Both the position numbers and the translations under genes were made by a program. From the NCBI GenBank assembly GCA_016892645.1, contig JAFEMX010000018.1, positions 1 through 64,000 on the forward strand: a stretch of DNA of 64,000 nt, given 5' to 3'. The notes under the pieces were generated by a model. That model was not told the DNA's origin. It searched no databases and was given only the letters and a program-made list of their open reading frames with translations. This document shows positions 61,377 through 64,000 of this stretch, one piece after another (the stretch's first letter is position 1; each line of letters opens with the position of its first letter). Origin of the DNA: Micrococcaceae bacterium RIT 802. GTDB lineage: Bacteria; Actinomycetota; Actinomycetes; Actinomycetales; Micrococcaceae.

Positions 61377-62477
61377 TCAGGCCAGACCGAGGGCGTCGGC
61401 GACGGAGACGACGTCGAAGTCCACCTTGGTAGGGGTGACATCCGATCCGTCCGCGTTGCGCAGGGCCCACTGCGGGTCCTTGAGCCCGTGGCCGGTGACG
61501 GTGATGACGATCTTCTTGCCGGAGGGCACCTGGCCGGCGGCGTGGTACTTGAGCAGCCCGGCGACGCCCGCGGCGGACGCCGGTTCCACGAACACCCCCT
61601 CGCGGGAGGACAGCCAGCGGTGTGCCTCGAGGATCTCCTCGTCGGTGACGGCGTCGATCAGGCCGCCGGATTCATCGCGCGCGGCCTCGGCCTGCGCCCA
61701 GGAGGCGGGGTTGCCGATGCGGATGGCGGTGGCGATGGTGTCCGGTTCGGTGATCGGGTGGCCGGCGACGATGGGGGCCGACCCGGCGGCCTGGAAGCCC
61801 CACATGACCGGGCGCTTGGTCGACACCGCGGGCAGGGTTCCGGCGGTCTCGGACTCGTACGGCTCGGAGTACTCCCGGTAGCCCTTCCAGTAGGCGGTGA
61901 TGTTCCCGGCATTGCCGACGGGCAGCAGGTGGTAGTCCGGTGCGTCGCCGAGGAAGTCCACGACCTCGAAGGCCCCGGTCTTCTGGCCCTCGATGCGTGC
62001 GGGATTCACGGAGTTCACCAGGAAGACCGGGTAGTTCTCGGACAGCTTGCGGGCCACGTCCAGGCAGTTGTCGAAGTTGCCGTTGACCTGCAGCAGCTCG
62101 GCACCGTGGGCGATGGCCTGGGAGAGCTTGCCCATGGCGATCTTGCCGTCCGGGACCAGCACCGCGCACTTGATGCCGGCCTGGGTGGCGTACGCGGCGG
62201 CCGAGGCCGAGGTGTTCCCGGTCGAGGCGCAGACCACCGCCTCGGTTCCGGCGGCGACGGCGGCGGTGATCGCCATGGTCATGCCGCGGTCCTTGAAGGA
62301 GCCGGTGGGGTTCATCCCCTCGACCTTGAGGTACACCTCGGATCCGGTGAGCGCGGACAGCGCCGGGGCGAGGACCAGCGGGGTGCCGCCCTCCCCCAGC
62401 GTGATGACCCGGGTGGATTCGTTGACGGGCAGGCGGGATGCGTATTCGCGGATGACTCCGCGCCACTGGTGGGCCAC
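61377..62477 (-). CDS. thrC: Threonine synthase
   Basis: A 366-residue PLP enzyme that converts O-phosphohomoserine to threonine. The Schiff-base lysine is K62 in [26 protein letters not shown] and the [12 protein letters not shown] phosphate loop follow. The GTG start directly abuts the hom stop, so translation is coupled with no spacer. Confidence 0.97.
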   Translation of the reverse strand: MAHQWRGVIREYASRLPVNESTRVITLGEGGTPLVLAPALSALTGSEVYLKVEGMNPTGSFKDRGMTMAITAAVAAGTEAVVCASTGNTSASAAAYATQAGIKCAVLVPDGKIAMGKLSQAIAHGAELLQVNGNFDNCLDVARKLSENYPVFLVNSVNPARIEGQKTGAFEVVDFLGDAPDYHLLPVGNAGNITAYWKGYREYSEPYESETAGTLPAVSTKRPVMWGFQAAGSAPIVAGHPITEPDTIATAIRIGNPASWAQAEAARDESGGLIDAVTDEEILEAHRWLSSREGVFVEPASAAGVAGLLKYHAAGQVPSGKKIVITVTGHGLKDPQWALRNADGSDVTPTKVDFDVVSVADALGLA

Positions 62478-63785
62478 TTAGTTTCCTTCGACTCTCAGTA
62501 CTGATGTAACGGCGGTGACGACCTTCAGCGCCTCGATGTCCGCCACCGTGGCTGCCAGAGCCGCCTCGCTGCCCTGGTGGGTGACGAAACGCAACGTGGC
62601 GGAGCCGGGCTCGTCCCCGTCGACGGGTTCGGGGATCTGGCGCATGGATTCGATGGAGACCCCGCGCTCGGTGAAGATCGTGGCGATCTTGGCCAGCACG
62701 CCGGTCTTGTCGTTCACGCGCAGGCCGATGCTGTAGCTGGTCGACACGGCCTCGATGGGCAGCGCCCGCACGGTGCCGGTCGTTGATTCGGTGCGCCCGG
62801 GCCCGCCGAGCACGACGCGCCGGGCTGCCGAGACGACGTCGCCCACGACCGCGGACGCGGTCGGCTTGCCGCCGGCGCCCTGGCCGTAGAACATCAGCTC
62901 CCCGGCGTTGTCGGCCTCCACGAACACGGCGTTGAAGGCGCCGTGGACGGCGGCCAGCGGGTGCACGCGCGGGATCAGCGTGGGATGCACGCGCACCCCG
63001 ACGCCCTCGGAACCGTTGCCGTCACCGAGGCGTTCGGCGATGGCCAGCAGCTTGATGACCATGCCCTGTTCGCGGGCGGCGGCGACGTCGTCGGCGGTGA
63101 CGGCGGTGATGCCCTCGCAGTGCACGTCGTCCAGGTCGAAGGGTGCGTGGAAGGACAGGGTGGCCAGGATGGCGGCCTTCGCGGCGGCGTCGTGGCCCTC
63201 GATGTCGGCGGTCGGGTCGGCCTCGGCGTAGCCGAGTTCCGTCGCCCGGGCCAGCGCGTCGTCGAACTGGGCGCCGGTGGTGTCCATGGCGTCGAGGATG
63301 TAGTTCGTGGTGCCGTTGACGATGCCCATGACCTTGGTGATGCGGTCACCGGCCAGTGAGTCGCGGATGGGCCGCAGGATCGGGATGGCCCCGGCGACGG
63401 CGGCCTCGTAGGAGAGCTGCACGCCGGCCTCCCCGGCACGGGCGGAGAGCCCGGGCAGGTCCTTGGCCAGCAGTGCCTTGTTCCCGGTGACGACGTTCGC
63501 GCCACCATCGATGGCCCGGCGGATCAGCGTGGCCGCCGGCTCCAGGCCGCCCATGAGCTCGATGACGATGTCGGCGTCGTCGATCAACGCCTCGGCATCG
63601 GTGGTGAAGAGCGACGCCGGAAGGTCGACGTCGCGCGGTGCCGCGGGGTTGCGGACCGCGATGCCGGCGAGTTCGAGTTCGGCGCCCACGCGCGTGGTGA
63701 GTTCACCGGCGTCGTCCAGCAGGATCCGTGCCACCTGTGAACCGACATTGCCGCAGCCGAGCAGGGCCACCCTGAGTTTCTTCAC
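62478..63785 (-). CDS. hom: Homoserine dehydrogenase
   Basis: A 435-residue enzyme that reduces aspartate semialdehyde to homoserine. The NAD(P) motif VALLGCGNVGSQVA is at the N-terminus; the catalytic core includes NGTTNYILDAM, and a C-terminal ACT domain (around residues 350-435) provides feedback control by threonine, as in other Actinobacteria. GTG start, seven bases after lysA. Confidence 0.96.
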   Translation of the reverse strand: MKKLRVALLGCGNVGSQVARILLDDAGELTTRVGAELELAGIAVRNPAAPRDVDLPASLFTTDAEALIDDADIVIELMGGLEPAATLIRRAIDGGANVVTGNKALLAKDLPGLSARAGEAGVQLSYEAAVAGAIPILRPIRDSLAGDRITKVMGIVNGTTNYILDAMDTTGAQFDDALARATELGYAEADPTADIEGHDAAAKAAILATLSFHAPFDLDDVHCEGITAVTADDVAAAREQGMVIKLLAIAERLGDGNGSEGVGVRVHPTLIPRVHPLAAVHGAFNAVFVEADNAGELMFYGQGAGGKPTASAVVGDVVSAARRVVLGGPGRTESTTGTVRALPIEAVSTSYSIGLRVNDKTGVLAKIATIFTERGVSIESMRQIPEPVDGDEPGSATLRFVTHQGSEAALAATVADIEALKVVTAVTSVLRVEGN

Positions 63786-63792
63786 GTGTTAT

Positions 63793-64000
63793 CTACGCTC
63801 CCATGTCACGGGCCAACAAATCGTCTTCGGTTTCCCTGCGGATGATGGTGCGGGCCGTGCCGCCGCGAACGGCGAGCACTGCAGGGCGGGCCAGGTAGTT
63901 GTAGTTGCTGGCCAATGCCCAGCAATAGGCCCCGGTCCCGGGGACCGCGAGCAGGTCGCCCGCCGCCACATCGTCCGGCAGGTAAACGTCCCGCACGACT
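63793..64000 (-). CDS. lysA: Diaminopimelate decarboxylase, C-terminal fragment
   Basis: Only the last ~68 residues are in the window; the gene continues past the right edge. The segment VYLPDDVAAGDLLAVPGTGAY, then SNYNYLARPAVLAV and the terminal RRETEDDLLARD, is the end of the beta-sandwich domain of LysA, which makes lysine from meso-DAP. Its position before hom-thrC-thrB is conserved in Micrococcales. No motif of the PLP domain is in view. Confidence 0.9.
   Translation of the reverse strand, partial: VVRDVYLPDDVAAGDLLAVPGTGAYCWALASNYNYLARPAVLAVRGGTARTIIRRETEDDLLARDMGA

Overview
The window is about 64 kb of very GC-rich DNA (roughly two thirds G+C or more by eye) that is densely packed with genes. 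The gene order lysA-hom-thrC-thrB-rho-prfA-prmC-tsaC followed by the complete F1Fo ATP synthase operon and DUF2550, together with NucS mismatch repair, DUF3039, DUF2017-clpS and pncB-pncA, points to an actinobacterium of the order Micrococcales, probably a Micrococcaceae-like organism. A species cannot be named from this. The first 16 bases look like a Tn5/Nextera mosaic-end adapter remnant, so position 1 is probably a contig end and not natural sequence.

Layout. 1-6.3 kb: the 3' part of an IclR-type regulator, an MFS transporter and the sbcCD nuclease pair. 6.4-13.8 kb: an accessory carbohydrate module. On the minus strand, a membrane protein, a gluconate-2-dehydrogenase-subunit-3-like protein, a GMC oxidoreductase, a 41-residue microprotein and an enolase-superfamily dehydratase/racemase form a tightly coupled operon. 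It is divergent from a GH15 glucoamylase/trehalase-like hydrolase and followed by an MFS transporter. 13.9-26.8 kb: mostly single genes (degenerate ADP-ribosylglycohydrolase, exonuclease-BRCT protein, DedA, FUSC protein, sugar porter), then rph-rdgB, a VOC protein with a truncated haemoglobin, murI-MBL hydrolase, clpS-DUF2017 and the NAD salvage genes pncB-pncA. 26.8-29.8 kb: an accessory segment with three small membrane-protein genes and a winged-helix regulator. It ends in a chimeric, frameshifted relic of pncB fused to pncA, so the segment lies between two ~95% identical copies of the pncA 3' end. 29.9-43.6 kb: an APC permease, a helicase, DUF3039, an ABC exporter, a YbbN-like protein, an unrecognised 564-residue membrane protein, an AI-2E-type permease, a zinc-binding protein divergent from nucS, nagA and a cold-shock gene. 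43.7-52 kb: DUF2550 and the atp operon atpI-atpZ-atpB-E-F-H-A-G-D-C, all minus strand. 52-64 kb: a WecA-like transferase and an NDP-sugar dehydratase inserted in the conserved block, then tsaC, prmC, prfA, rho and the threonine operon, ending inside lysA.

Expression signals. At least 14 genes on both strands have a TAnnnT -10 hexamer exactly 6 or 7 bases upstream of the ATG/GTG start and mostly no usable Shine-Dalgarno sequence, which predicts leaderless mRNAs. Genes inside operons are often joined by 4-base ATGA or GTGA overlaps. A near-consensus TTGACA-17-AATACT promoter precedes the APC permease. Strong hairpins after rho, between DedA and FUSC, and between the cold-shock gene and DUF2550 look like terminators. 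No tRNA, rRNA, CRISPR array, prophage or intact insertion sequence was found.
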